Assembly (NCBI GenBank): GCA_027487685.1 | Contig: JAIYDC010000020.1 | Span: forward strand, 1 to 37,835 | Length of the DNA: 37,835 nucleotides | Direction of reading: 5' to 3' | Source of the DNA: Pseudomonadota bacterium | Lineage (GTDB): Bacteria > Bdellovibrionota > Bacteriovoracia > Bacteriovoracales > Bacteriovoracaceae | Shown: positions 16,201 to 23,956 of the stretch, piece by piece | Layout of the letters: each line of letters starts with the position of its first letter | How positions within the stretch are numbered: position 1 is the stretch's first letter | The notes under the pieces: model-generated | Seen by the model: only the letters and a program-made list of their open reading frames with translations | Told to the model about the DNA's origin: nothing | The model's database searches: none | Program-made: the position numbers and the translations under genes

Positions 16201-16917
16201 TTAGTCTTCGAGACGATTAAAAAACAATAAGCGGTGCTCCCATTTTTTTGATGGTCGACGGTCCTCGGGCAAGGAGAAGGGCTTCTTCCGGTACCCCGCT
16301 CGGTCCGGGTCCCGGGCCAGCTCCACCTGCTGGATCACTGTGTGACGAAAAACCTCCATCAGATTTTCTTCTCGAGGGGATGATGTCTCGAGACCAAGAC
16401 GATTGAGGTCACAGAGCACCTGATGGATGGACTCAACAGTGGATAGACAGCCCGGACGGGGCTGTTGCTTCACCTTAAACTCCGACACCCGGCCGGATTG
16501 AAAACTCACCCGCGGAAGATGATGGAGACATGTGGAGAGCTTCATCATTTTCTTGGCACAGGGCCAGGTTCCATCGATGACGACGAATTGGGCGCGCTTA
16601 AGAGGCCGTTCTCTTAGCTCTTCACCCCCGAGGTCAATGGCGTCAACTCCCGGATAGAGAAGAAAGGTCTCATACTCAGGATCTGTAAGAAGCTGACGCA
16701 GACGCAGGTCCTGGTCAAATTCCACGCCCACGAGGACCTCTGAATTTTTGAGAATGAGATGAGTAAACCGGCCCGTGCCTACTTTCTCTTTTTTAAACTC
16801 CATGGGGTGCATGAGAATAAGAAAGCGTGAGACGGTATCGAATGGAGCGAGCAGTGAGCAGACACAGGTCCGGCGGCGGCGGCGGCAACGGAGGCAGAGA
16901 TTCATTTCGCTATCCAC
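16201..16917 (-). CDS. DTW-domain tRNA/rRNA uridine aminocarboxypropyltransferase
   Basis: DTW proteins (TapT, and TSR3-like relatives) transfer the 3-amino-3-carboxypropyl group of SAM to uridine, making acp3U. This 238-aa protein has the N-terminal Cys motif CLRCRRRRRTCVC, LILMHPMEF, the DTW signature as IDGTWPCAKKMM, and a C-terminal helix FRHTVIQQVELARD. The zinc-type Cys4 and the D-G-T-W motif are complete. The first candidate start is GTG 16917, inside the stop region of the eIF1-like gene (8-bp overlap); ATG at 16903-16905 is an alternative four codons later. Either way translation is coupled to the eIF1-like gene. A run of CGG/CGC codons encodes five consecutive Arg near the N-terminus. 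The RNA target is probably tRNA but not decided. Confidence 0.9.
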   Translation of the reverse strand: MDSEMNLCLRCRRRRRTCVCSLLAPFDTVSRFLILMHPMEFKKEKVGTGRFTHLILKNSEVLVGVEFDQDLRLRQLLTDPEYETFLLYPGVDAIDLGGEELRERPLKRAQFVVIDGTWPCAKKMMKLSTCLHHLPRVSFQSGRVSEFKVKQQPRPGCLSTVESIHQVLCDLNRLGLETSSPREENLMEVFRHTVIQQVELARDPDRAGYRKKPFSLPEDRRPSKKWEHRLLFFNRLED

Positions 16918-17260
16918 CGGCGAGCTTCACTTTAAAACCGGTCTTCTCTAGAAACGCTTTGATCTTCTCCCGATGGTCCCCCTGGATTTCAATCACATTA
17001 TTCTTAAACGCTCCACCGGTGCCACAGAGGGCCTTTAACTTTTTTTCTAGGTCTTTAAAGTAAGGGTCGTTAACCGGTAGCTCGAAGATAACCGTGACTG
17101 TCTTCCCGCCTCGACCATTTTTCTCCAAGCGGACCTTTAAAGTATGCTCTCGCGGTACGAGATCTGTGGCCTTGGGACAACAACAAGGATACTTCCCACA
17201 TTTCGGACAGCGCTTCTTAAAATTAGGGTCATCGGAGTAAACGATTTCGTAGTCGGACAT
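16910..17260 (-). CDS. eIF1/SUI1-family translation factor (YciH-like) with Cys cluster
   Basis: This 116-aa protein has a SUI1 domain over the last 75 residues: KNGRGGKTVTVIFELP, ALCGTGGAFKNNVIEIQGDHREKIKAFLEKTG and the terminal KVKLAGG, nearly the same as YciH. YciH affects initiation fidelity in E. coli. The N-terminal 30 residues carry five cysteines (Cys18, 21, 26, 27, 28; CPKCGKYPCCCP) that could bind a metal. ATG at 17258-17260 follows a ribosome site TGGGGA and is preferred over a TTG 31 codons upstream, which lacks one. It lies upstream of, and overlaps, the DTW gene, pairing a ribosome-binding factor with an RNA modifier. A 26-codon frame lies 40 bp upstream. Confidence 0.92.
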   Translation of the reverse strand: MSDYEIVYSDDPNFKKRCPKCGKYPCCCPKATDLVPREHTLKVRLEKNGRGGKTVTVIFELPVNDPYFKDLEKKLKALCGTGGAFKNNVIEIQGDHREKIKAFLEKTGFKVKLAGG

Positions 17261-17300
17261 GTTCCCCAATTTAGGGTCGCTCAGATCTTGCGTCAAGTCC

Positions 17301-17381
17301 CTAGTTGCAGAGTGCGTTCGAAACAAAGCCTCCTGCCAGAGAGACGATGCCAAGACAGATCAATAGAAGAATCTTTTCCAT
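17301..17381 (-). CDS. Hydrophobic 26-residue microprotein
   Basis: ATG at 17379-17381 is preceded by a very strong Shine-Dalgarno sequence GAGGAGGAG. It opens a 26-codon frame: a basic start (MEKIL) followed by a hydrophobic stretch (LLICLGIVSLAGGF) and a short polar end (SNALCN). It could be a small inner-membrane peptide, or a short leader peptide for the eIF1-like gene, whose start is 40 bp downstream in the same direction. A 7-bp inverted repeat lies directly 5' of the ribosome site. I recognise no family. The ribosome site and composition argue for translation, but conservation cannot be judged. Confidence 0.55.
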   Translation of the reverse strand: MEKILLLICLGIVSLAGGFVSNALCN

Positions 17382-17393
17382 ATCTCCTCCTCG

Positions 17394-17423
17394 TGGACTC
17401 AAGGGACCGTAACGAAGAGTCCA
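17394..17423. promoter_or_regulatory. Inverted repeat between the microprotein and rluE
   Basis: TGGACTC (17394-17400) and GAGTCCA (17417-17423) form a perfect 7-bp inverted repeat with a 16-nt spacer. It ends just upstream of the microprotein ribosome site, so it may be an operator or an mRNA hairpin in its leader. Confidence 0.35.
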
Positions 17424-17458
17424 TCCCCGCGTCTCTGACTTTTACTACCAGACAGAAT

Positions 17459-17486
17459 TTGTAGGCCCGGTCATCAGAGTTATGCT
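17459..17486 (+). promoter_or_regulatory. Candidate sigma-70 promoter of rluE
   Basis: TTGTAG (17459-17464) and TATGCT (17481-17486) are separated by 16 bp and lie 10 bp before the rluE ATG, implying a very short leader. This is a motif match only. Confidence 0.35.
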
Positions 17487-17496
17487 AAGATAGGCC

Positions 17497-18054
17497 ATGG
17501 CGAGATATATCCTCTTCCATAAGCCCTATGGAGTTCTTTCACAGTTCACCCCCGAGAAAGATTCCCGTTCACTTATCGAGTTCGATCTGCCCAAGGATGT
17601 CTACCCGGCGGGACGACTGGACAAGGACTCAGAGGGGCTGTTGCTCCTGACTGATGATGGCCCCCTCATCGAGCGGCTCCTGAACCCAAAGAATGAAAAA
17701 CCTAAGACTTACTGGGTACTGGTTGAACGTGTCCCAACCCAGGATGAGCTCGAACGCTTCTGCGGAGGTCTTCAGATCGAGGACTACGTCACCAAAAAGT
17801 GTGAGGCCCGCATCCTGACCCCGCAGCCGCAGGTGGCGCCGAGGTCACCCCCTGTGCGTTATCGCAAATCAGTTGAGGATGTCTGGCTGGAAATCGTTCT
17901 CACTGAGGGTAAAAATCGACAGGTACGTAAAATGACCGCGGCCATCGGCCACCCCACTCTGCGCCTCTTGCGCTTGGCGATTGCCAATCTAGAGCTAGGG
18001 GACCTAGGCCCCGGGGAGTGGTGTGAAGTCCCGCGCCACCAGATCAAATTTTAG
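17497..18054 (+). CDS. rluE: 23S rRNA pseudouridine synthase, RluE type
   Basis: This 185-aa protein belongs to the RsuA/RluB/E/F family. The catalytic motif AGRLDKDSEGLLLLT contains the nucleophilic Asp. ILFHKPYGVLSQFTPE, RSPPVRYRKS and EGKNRQVRKMTAAIGHPTLRL match RluE, which isomerises U2457 in 23S rRNA. There is no N-terminal S4 domain, as in RluE. ATG 17497 gives the family start (MARYILFHKPYG). It is a single gene next to other RNA-acting genes (eIF1-like, DTW). After the stop, CTTGG-AGCG-CCAAG forms a short hairpin without a T-run. Confidence 0.93.
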   Translation: MARYILFHKPYGVLSQFTPEKDSRSLIEFDLPKDVYPAGRLDKDSEGLLLLTDDGPLIERLLNPKNEKPKTYWVLVERVPTQDELERFCGGLQIEDYVTKKCEARILTPQPQVAPRSPPVRYRKSVEDVWLEIVLTEGKNRQVRKMTAAIGHPTLRLLRLAIANLELGDLGPGEWCEVPRHQIKF

Positions 18055-18214
18055 TCGCTCTCCCGCTTGGAGCGCCAAGTCGGCGAAGTTCCAGTGGAGA
18101 TTAAAGAACATTAAAATACATGAAGCGTAATTAACACCTTTTCACTCGTAAAGTAGGGCCATGTCGATCAAGAATAGGGGGTAAGCAAAACTAACACTGG
18201 TGAAGGAAGTTACG

Positions 18215-19732
18215 ATGAAAGACACAACATCAATCAAGGCCGATCTCTCTGCCGGCTTTTCCGTAGCACTCGTCGCTCTCCCCCTCTCAATCGGTATTGC
18301 CCTCGCCTCCGGAGCTCCGGCCTCATCAGGACTCATCGCCGCCATTATCGGGGGGCTCCTGGGCTCCTGGCTTGGGGGAAGCTACGTTACTATTAACGGT
18401 CCGGCAGCTGGGCTCATTGTCATCGTTCTGGATGCTATTAGCAGTCTTGGATTTCGAGGAATGTTGGGGGCGGCCGTGGTCGCAGGGGTGGTTCAAGTTG
18501 CCATGGGGGCCATGAAACTGGGTCGAAAAGCTGCGGCCTTCCCAGCATCTGTCATCCATGGCATGATGGCGGCCATCGGGGTGATCATCATCGCTAAGCA
18601 AACTCACACACTCATCGGTCACACCCCGGTATCAAAAAATCCTCTCATGCTCTTGGCCGAGATTCCTGTGTCGTTTTCCAATTTTCAACCCCTGGTTTTT
18701 GTCGTCGGCGCCTTGACTCTCGCACTCCTCATCACTTGGACTAAGCTCAAATCCCCATGGTTGAAAAAAGTACCTGGCCCCTTGGTGGCGGTTATTTTTG
18801 GAAGTGCCATTGCTGCATTTCTAGGTCTCGAGGGAAAAACTCTCTTAGATGTACCAAGCGACCTCCGTAGCTGGGTTGTTTTTCCGGAATTCTCTCAAGT
18901 CGGCACTCTCCTGTTTTGGAAGGCCGCAATCACGCTAGCTCTGGTAGGATCTCTTGAGACCGCGCTCTCCGCGGCTGCCGTAGATAAGATTGACCCATTA
19001 AAGCGCAAATCTAACCTTGACCGGGACCTCCTTTCGAAAGGTGTCTGTAACCTTGGGAGTGCCCTCCTTGGCGGACTTCCCATGATCGCTGAAATCGTCA
19101 GGAGTTCGGCCAACGTATCCTATGGTGCTCGTACCTGGCGGGCGAACTTTTCCCATGGTCTCTTGATTCTCCTCGCCGTGATCGTACTTCCCGCAGCCTT
19201 AAATCTGATCCCGCTCTCAGCACTGGCCGCGATCCTTGTCATGATCGGCTGGCGTTTAGCAGGGCCAACGCATTTCAAACATGCTCTTAAAATCGGCAAA
19301 GATAACTTGGTGGGGTTCCTGGTCACTTTGATCCTGACCCTCGCGGTAGATCTCCTAGTAGGAATATTCTTTGGTGTACTGGCCCAGTTTGCCGTCGAGA
19401 TCTACCTAGGTCTAAAGTTCAAGCACTGCTTCCGGGCAGATTTTGAGACCAAAATTAAAGACGATTCTGTCTGGATCGATGTTAAAAGTTCTCTCATTTT
19501 CTCAAATTTTCTTACGATCAAAGAAATGATACTGGGCTACGTTGCGCAGAAGAGGACAATAAAACTTAACCTTGAGAATTGCGATTACATCGATCACTCG
19601 GTGATGGAACAAATTGAAGAACTGACCGACTTCACAGCGAATCAGGGAACGAGCTTCGCCGTTATCATATCCCCGAATCAAAGCGCTTTGGGAGAGGATC
19701 ATCTGTCGGCCAGGCGTCGTAGGCCCGCCTAG
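18215..19732 (+). CDS. SulP-family anion transporter with STAS domain
   Basis: This 505-aa inner-membrane protein has the SulP fold: DLSAGFSVALVALPLSIGIALASGAP in helix 1, GSYVTINGPAAGLIVIV in helix 3, and SLETALSAAAVDKIDP with the family Glu near helix 8, followed by GLPMIAEIVRSSANVSYGARTWRANF. A cytoplasmic STAS domain occupies about residues 425-505 (KLNLENCDYIDHSVMEQIEEL). The transported ion is not certain; bicarbonate or sulfate are the usual substrates, and the pattern is closer to the BicA-like bacterial group. ATG 18215 has the ribosome site AAGGA (18203-18207); an in-frame GTG at 18200 would overlap it. The stop codon is shared with the convergent U32 gene (CTAG at 19729-19732). Confidence 0.92.
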   Translation: MKDTTSIKADLSAGFSVALVALPLSIGIALASGAPASSGLIAAIIGGLLGSWLGGSYVTINGPAAGLIVIVLDAISSLGFRGMLGAAVVAGVVQVAMGAMKLGRKAAAFPASVIHGMMAAIGVIIIAKQTHTLIGHTPVSKNPLMLLAEIPVSFSNFQPLVFVVGALTLALLITWTKLKSPWLKKVPGPLVAVIFGSAIAAFLGLEGKTLLDVPSDLRSWVVFPEFSQVGTLLFWKAAITLALVGSLETALSAAAVDKIDPLKRKSNLDRDLLSKGVCNLGSALLGGLPMIAEIVRSSANVSYGARTWRANFSHGLLILLAVIVLPAALNLIPLSALAAILVMIGWRLAGPTHFKHALKIGKDNLVGFLVTLILTLAVDLLVGIFFGVLAQFAVEIYLGLKFKHCFRADFETKIKDDSVWIDVKSSLIFSNFLTIKEMILGYVAQKRTIKLNLENCDYIDHSVMEQIEELTDFTANQGTSFAVIISPNQSALGEDHLSARRRRPA

Positions 19733-22182
19733 GTCTTAACCTGGGCCCCTTTCTTTCGGTCCTTGTAAGTGTCCGATCGGGCCAGCTGTCCTGCTCCTAG
19801 TCCGTAGGTCTCGACCACCTTGAGAGCAGAGAGTGCGGCCTCAGGGGTGAGTTCATGGTTTAATAAACGCAGGTAGGTGAGAAGCTTTAAGTTTAGCTCA
19901 TCGGCCCCTTCGTTGAGGGCCTCGAGCCTAAAGGCACTTACTCCAAGCTGAGTGAGCTCTTTCACGAGAAAACCGGCCGACTGGGGTGTCGCCTTGAAGA
20001 AAGTATTCCGGCACTCCTGGTCTGCCTTTAGGAAGTGAAAATTACCATAGGGATCCTTAAGCTTTACCTCGTGTTTCTCACACGGCTTGCCACAATCCCG
20101 GAAGGTTGAACCGGTCGAGAGGAAAGCGGCAAACACACAGTGCTCCATATGAAATTCCGGCATGTACTGATGCAGAGTGACTTCCATCTGTCCGGGGTCT
20201 CCCATACGGACAAGATCGAGAAGCTGATCCTGATTAAGATCGTAAGAGAGGTTCACCGTGCCAAGACCTTTGTCCGTCAGGTAGCCCAAGGCAAGGGAGT
20301 TAGTGACGTTTAACGAAAAATCTCCGATGAGAGGAATCGTGCACTTGGTGCGCAGGTACTCGAGTGCCCCGAGGTTTCGCACCAGGATAAGATCGGGAGC
20401 GCAGCGGATGATGGTGTTCAAGTTGTAGTACTCGGCGGGCTTTAGGATCCGGGTTGTGGCAATCCCGGTCGTAAGGCCCAAAGACTTCAGAATCGCGAGG
20501 GAGGGCGCGTAGTCCTTCCCGAACTCGAAGTCCAGGATCACACTCTTTAACAGAGAACGGTAAGGTGCCAGTTGCGTGAAGTCTCTCACTAGTCCATCCA
20601 CTTGGGACTTAGAACGCAGGAGCAGATTTAAACCCGAGGTCCCAGCATGGGACACCATCGGGGCGAGGGTGACGGGAACAAGATCCCGATGAGGCCGCTC
20701 AAGACGTGCCAGGTTCATCTTCTCCACGAGCTCACGCCTAAGTTCCTTGAGCTCACGATGGTTGAGAAAGAGTCCTTCCTGAATGAAGCACTCGAAGCGC
20801 TCGAGCTCATAGACGCTGGTACTGAGCGCACTCAGTTCGTCCTTTAAAAACTCTTCGGTGATGGCCCGCCCTCGGGCCGGAGTAAGAAATGAAATCGTCT
20901 GAGCGTAGACTTCTCGGCCCTCTGAATCCATTGCCTTCACGAGGAGTGGCTCGTTGAACATTCCCTGCACAAGAAGCTTCAACGGGATGCGTTTCTGATG
21001 CTGGCGCGATCGCCAGCCCTTTTGAAGCTCAAGGAAGAAGGCTTCATCGGAGTTCAAGAAAACTTTTGCGCCCTTTTCCACCGGCAGATTCTTTTGCAAC
21101 AACTCAACTTCGTAATGGGCGCCCTGGCGAGTTACGGCAAAGATCTTCGAGCCATTTTCCTGAGTGCCTGCGAAAAGAAGCCCCTGTCCGGCCTTGAGTT
21201 CAACGCTCGAAGCGACCACGAGTGTGCGCTTGCGAACCTCAATGACCTTACCCACCGGATGCCCTCGGTGGGCACTGTAAGTTCCATCCACCAGCTGCTG
21301 GTGATCGACACCACGGAGCCAGCCACTGAAAAACCCTCGCGAGTAGGTGGTCGCAAGATCACGGGCCCGGGCCTCGAGATTGACCGGGGCGCCGTCTAGG
21401 ACCTCACGGTAATTCCGGGCAGCGGCAGCGACGTACTCAGGGGTTTTGAGTCGTCCTTCCACCTTGAACGAATTTACGCCCAGGGCCTTCAGGGTCGGCA
21501 CCTCGTCAATCCCCATCAGATCTTTCGGGCTCACAAGATACTTCCGGGATCCAAGATCTTTTTTCACATCATCCACGAAAAGTTCATACTCCAGGCGGCA
21601 ACTTTGAGCGCACTGCCCTCGATTCGCACTTCGCCCACCGAGAGACTCAGAGGTAAAACACTGGCCAGAGTAAGCTACACAGAGGGCGCCGTGGACGAAC
21701 ACCTCGAGCTCTTTATCCGTTTTCTCCCGGATAAGCTTTATCTCGTCGATGGAGTTTTCACGCCCCAGGACGAAGCGGTTGATCCCTAAATCATCGAGGA
21801 GCTTAATGGCGTCAGAGTTGGTGACGGTCATTTGAGTTGAGGCATGAATACGCTGGTGCGGGGCCATCTGCCGGATGAGCTTTGCCAGACCCAGGTCCTG
21901 GACAATAAAGGCGTCTGGGTGGAGAGGAAGGATCTGCCGCAGAAGCTCCACCACCTGGGGTAGCTCTTCCTGATAGATCACCACATTAAAGGCGAGGTTA
22001 ACTTTCACGCCGTAAAGGTGACAGAGCTCGATCATTTCTCGAAGCTCTTCCAGGGACAGGTCTTGACTGCGTCCACGGGCATTAAAAAGAGGAACGCCGA
22101 CATAAATGGCGTCAGCACCGTGATGCACGGCAGCTAGACACATCTCCATGTTGCCAACGGGGAGCAGAAGTTCACTTTCCAT
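19729..22182 (-). CDS. Long peptidase U32 family protein, RlhA-like
   Basis: This 817-aa protein has a full U32 barrel at the N-terminus: LLLPVGNMEMCLAAVHHGAD, GVKVNLAFNVV, HASTQMTVTN and the signature EVFVHGALCVAYSGQC followed by RGQCAQSCRLEY. A second U32-like half follows (about 480-760), with RCAPDLILVRNLGALEYL and CVFAAFLSTGSTFRDCGKPCEKH. The four-plus-four Cys pattern and length resemble E. coli RlhA (YdcP), which makes 5-hydroxycytidine in 23S rRNA, and the U32-DUF3656 group. The ATG is 9 bp downstream of the CoA-binding gene stop, so the two form an operon. It is the second U32 protein in the window, the first being TrhP-like at the left edge. An rRNA target is inferred. Confidence 0.9.
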   Translation of the reverse strand: MESELLLPVGNMEMCLAAVHHGADAIYVGVPLFNARGRSQDLSLEELREMIELCHLYGVKVNLAFNVVIYQEELPQVVELLRQILPLHPDAFIVQDLGLAKLIRQMAPHQRIHASTQMTVTNSDAIKLLDDLGINRFVLGRENSIDEIKLIREKTDKELEVFVHGALCVAYSGQCFTSESLGGRSANRGQCAQSCRLEYELFVDDVKKDLGSRKYLVSPKDLMGIDEVPTLKALGVNSFKVEGRLKTPEYVAAAARNYREVLDGAPVNLEARARDLATTYSRGFFSGWLRGVDHQQLVDGTYSAHRGHPVGKVIEVRKRTLVVASSVELKAGQGLLFAGTQENGSKIFAVTRQGAHYEVELLQKNLPVEKGAKVFLNSDEAFFLELQKGWRSRQHQKRIPLKLLVQGMFNEPLLVKAMDSEGREVYAQTISFLTPARGRAITEEFLKDELSALSTSVYELERFECFIQEGLFLNHRELKELRRELVEKMNLARLERPHRDLVPVTLAPMVSHAGTSGLNLLLRSKSQVDGLVRDFTQLAPYRSLLKSVILDFEFGKDYAPSLAILKSLGLTTGIATTRILKPAEYYNLNTIIRCAPDLILVRNLGALEYLRTKCTIPLIGDFSLNVTNSLALGYLTDKGLGTVNLSYDLNQDQLLDLVRMGDPGQMEVTLHQYMPEFHMEHCVFAAFLSTGSTFRDCGKPCEKHEVKLKDPYGNFHFLKADQECRNTFFKATPQSAGFLVKELTQLGVSAFRLEALNEGADELNLKLLTYLRLLNHELTPEAALSALKVVETYGLGAGQLARSDTYKDRKKGAQVKT

Positions 22183-22191
22183 AACGGAAAC

Positions 22192-22572
22192 TCATAACTT
22201 ATCCCTCGCCCACTGGCCAGTCCTGAGAAGTACCAGAGTGCAGGCGTTCTCAACTTTAATCCCCTTGGACGTCAGGCCTTGCTCAAGCCGTGGATTCTCG
22301 GCCCCCGGATTAAAGATCACCCGCCCAGGCCTGAGCGCCAAAAGCTCCTCTTCGTACTTGTCAGAGATAGACGGGTTTACGTAGACCGTAACCGTATCAA
22401 TCTTTGTGCCTATGAGGTCTCTGAGTCGGTGAACCACAGCATGGCCCCGAACCGATGTTTCCCTAGGGTGGACCGGGATGGGTCGATGGCCATATTGCTC
22501 AAGGAGCTCTACCGCTTGATAAGCGTACTTAACGGGATCACTACTTGCGCCAATGACCGCAACAACTTCCAT
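22192..22572 (-). CDS. CoA-binding domain protein (YccU-like)
   Basis: This 126-aa Rossmann-like protein opens with the nucleotide loop VVAVIGASSDPVKYAYQAVE, followed by HRPIPVHPRE, DTVTVYVNPSISDKY and VIFNPGAENP, the usual CoA-binding-2 pattern of YccU. Such proteins bind CoA in vitro, but their cellular role is unknown. A strong ribosome site AAGGAGAGG precedes the ATG at 22570-22572. It is the first gene of a two-gene operon with the long U32 protein and diverges from the FAD oxidase gene, with only 49 bp between the two starts. Confidence 0.92.
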   Translation of the reverse strand: MEVVAVIGASSDPVKYAYQAVELLEQYGHRPIPVHPRETSVRGHAVVHRLRDLIGTKIDTVTVYVNPSISDKYEEELLALRPGRVIFNPGAENPRLEQGLTSKGIKVENACTLVLLRTGQWARDKL

Positions 22573-22621
22573 GGCCTCTCCTTAAAAAAAACGCTAAAAT
22601 TCCTCTAACGTGAGGTGCATT

Positions 22622-23956
22622 ATGGCGTTTGTAACTAAGACATTCTACTCTCAGGACGACCTCCAGAGTCACCTCAAGGCGCATCATCCGAGTTTTTATT
22701 TCTCATCGAAAACTTCCACTGTTATTCCCTACGATAAGATAGAAAGTCTCCTGAGTTGGGAGCGAAGCGAGGACTTCTACCTGTGTGACCTCTCGAAACT
22801 TCCCCCGCACCTCGAACTCAAGGCCAACGGCAACCTGGTCCTGAGTGGCGCCGTCTCCTGGGAAGAGGCGAAAGTCTTCCTCCGGGCCAAAGGACGCACT
22901 CTCAAGACTTCCCCGACTGAGCAACTCGCCCTGATCACTGCCGGTATTGCGACTTCCTGCACGGGAGAGCGGTGCTTTGCCTTTGGCAACCTTCGCTCCC
23001 AGGTGGTGCGGCTTCGCTACCTCGACCACCAAGGCGAGGAGCGTGAACTCCGGCGCGAAGATGCCTTCGAAAGCTCCTCACCGGCACTGAAGGCCTACCA
23101 AGAGGACTTTAAGTTCTATGAGAAATTCAAAAATGCTCCCTACCCCCGCTTTGACCGCGCCATCGATCTGATGATCGGGACCGAGGGCCAGCTGGGCCTC
23201 GTGACAGAAGTGGAAATAGAGACCGCCCTGCATGAAGCGGTGACTTACGTCTTTCTTCTCCTGCCCCAATGGGAGGATGAAATCACACCCCATCTAGAGA
23301 TCTTTAATGCCGTCCAGGCCCATAGGAGCTCGATCATCTCCTGTGAACTTCTTGACTCTAACTGCATGGGCTACCTCAAGCCGGACGAGCGTCTGGGTTC
23401 TGGCCAGGACGTCATCTTTTTAGAAATCCTGAGTGCAGATTTTGAGATGATCTATGGCGACGTGCTGGGTCACCTAAAGACTGTTTCTCCTGAGAATGTT
23501 TTTGAAATCGCCGAGAGCAAATTCCACCGGATTCGCGCCGGAGTCCCCCGCGCGATTTTTGAAGAGAACTCGAAGATGGGAGTCGTGAAAATCGGTACCG
23601 ATGTCCAAGTCTCCGGGGATCGATTCCCAGAACTCATGAAGTTCTACCGCGAGGCCTCGAAAATCGGCGTGCGCTACTGCCTGTTTGGGCACTTCGGTGA
23701 CGCCCACTTACACTACAACTACATGCCAAAGAAAGAGGAATCGGCCCGTTGCCTGGAAGAGCTCCAAAGACTCTACGACGAAGTGTTAGGCTGGAGAGGG
23801 TCCCCTTTTGCTGAGCACGGTATAGGTCTTCTGAAGCAGAAATACATCAAGAAATTCCATGGCCCTCATCAGCGGGCGCTGTTCCAGGACCTGAAGCAAG
23901 AGCACGATCCGCTCAATCAATTCTTCCCCCAGGGCTTCATGTCAACAAAACCTTAA
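22622..23956 (+). CDS. FAD-linked oxidoreductase (D-lactate dehydrogenase/glycolate-oxidase-like)
   Basis: This 444-aa protein has an N-terminal PCMH-type FAD domain, with ITAGIATSCTGERCFAFGNLRSQV replacing the more common glycine-rich loop, and DLMIGTEGQLGLVTEVEIE. The C-terminal domain has the family motifs LFGHFGDAHLHYNYMP and FAEHGIGLLKQKYI. It likely oxidises a 2-hydroxy acid such as D-lactate. The FAD loop is shorter and less glycine-rich than usual, so substrate and cofactor attachment may differ. ATG 22622 with ribosome site GAGG (22612-22615) is chosen over the GTG 12 bp upstream, which contains that site. The stop codon is shared with the convergent methyltransferase gene (TTAA at 23953-23956). 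Confidence 0.85.
   Translation: MAFVTKTFYSQDDLQSHLKAHHPSFYFSSKTSTVIPYDKIESLLSWERSEDFYLCDLSKLPPHLELKANGNLVLSGAVSWEEAKVFLRAKGRTLKTSPTEQLALITAGIATSCTGERCFAFGNLRSQVVRLRYLDHQGEERELRREDAFESSSPALKAYQEDFKFYEKFKNAPYPRFDRAIDLMIGTEGQLGLVTEVEIETALHEAVTYVFLLLPQWEDEITPHLEIFNAVQAHRSSIISCELLDSNCMGYLKPDERLGSGQDVIFLEILSADFEMIYGDVLGHLKTVSPENVFEIAESKFHRIRAGVPRAIFEENSKMGVVKIGTDVQVSGDRFPELMKFYREASKIGVRYCLFGHFGDAHLHYNYMPKKEESARCLEELQRLYDEVLGWRGSPFAEHGIGLLKQKYIKKFHGPHQRALFQDLKQEHDPLNQFFPQGFMSTKP

Noticed and set aside
16866-16892. CGG-type short repeat
   Set aside because: It encodes the run of Arg in the DTW protein and needs no separate explanation.
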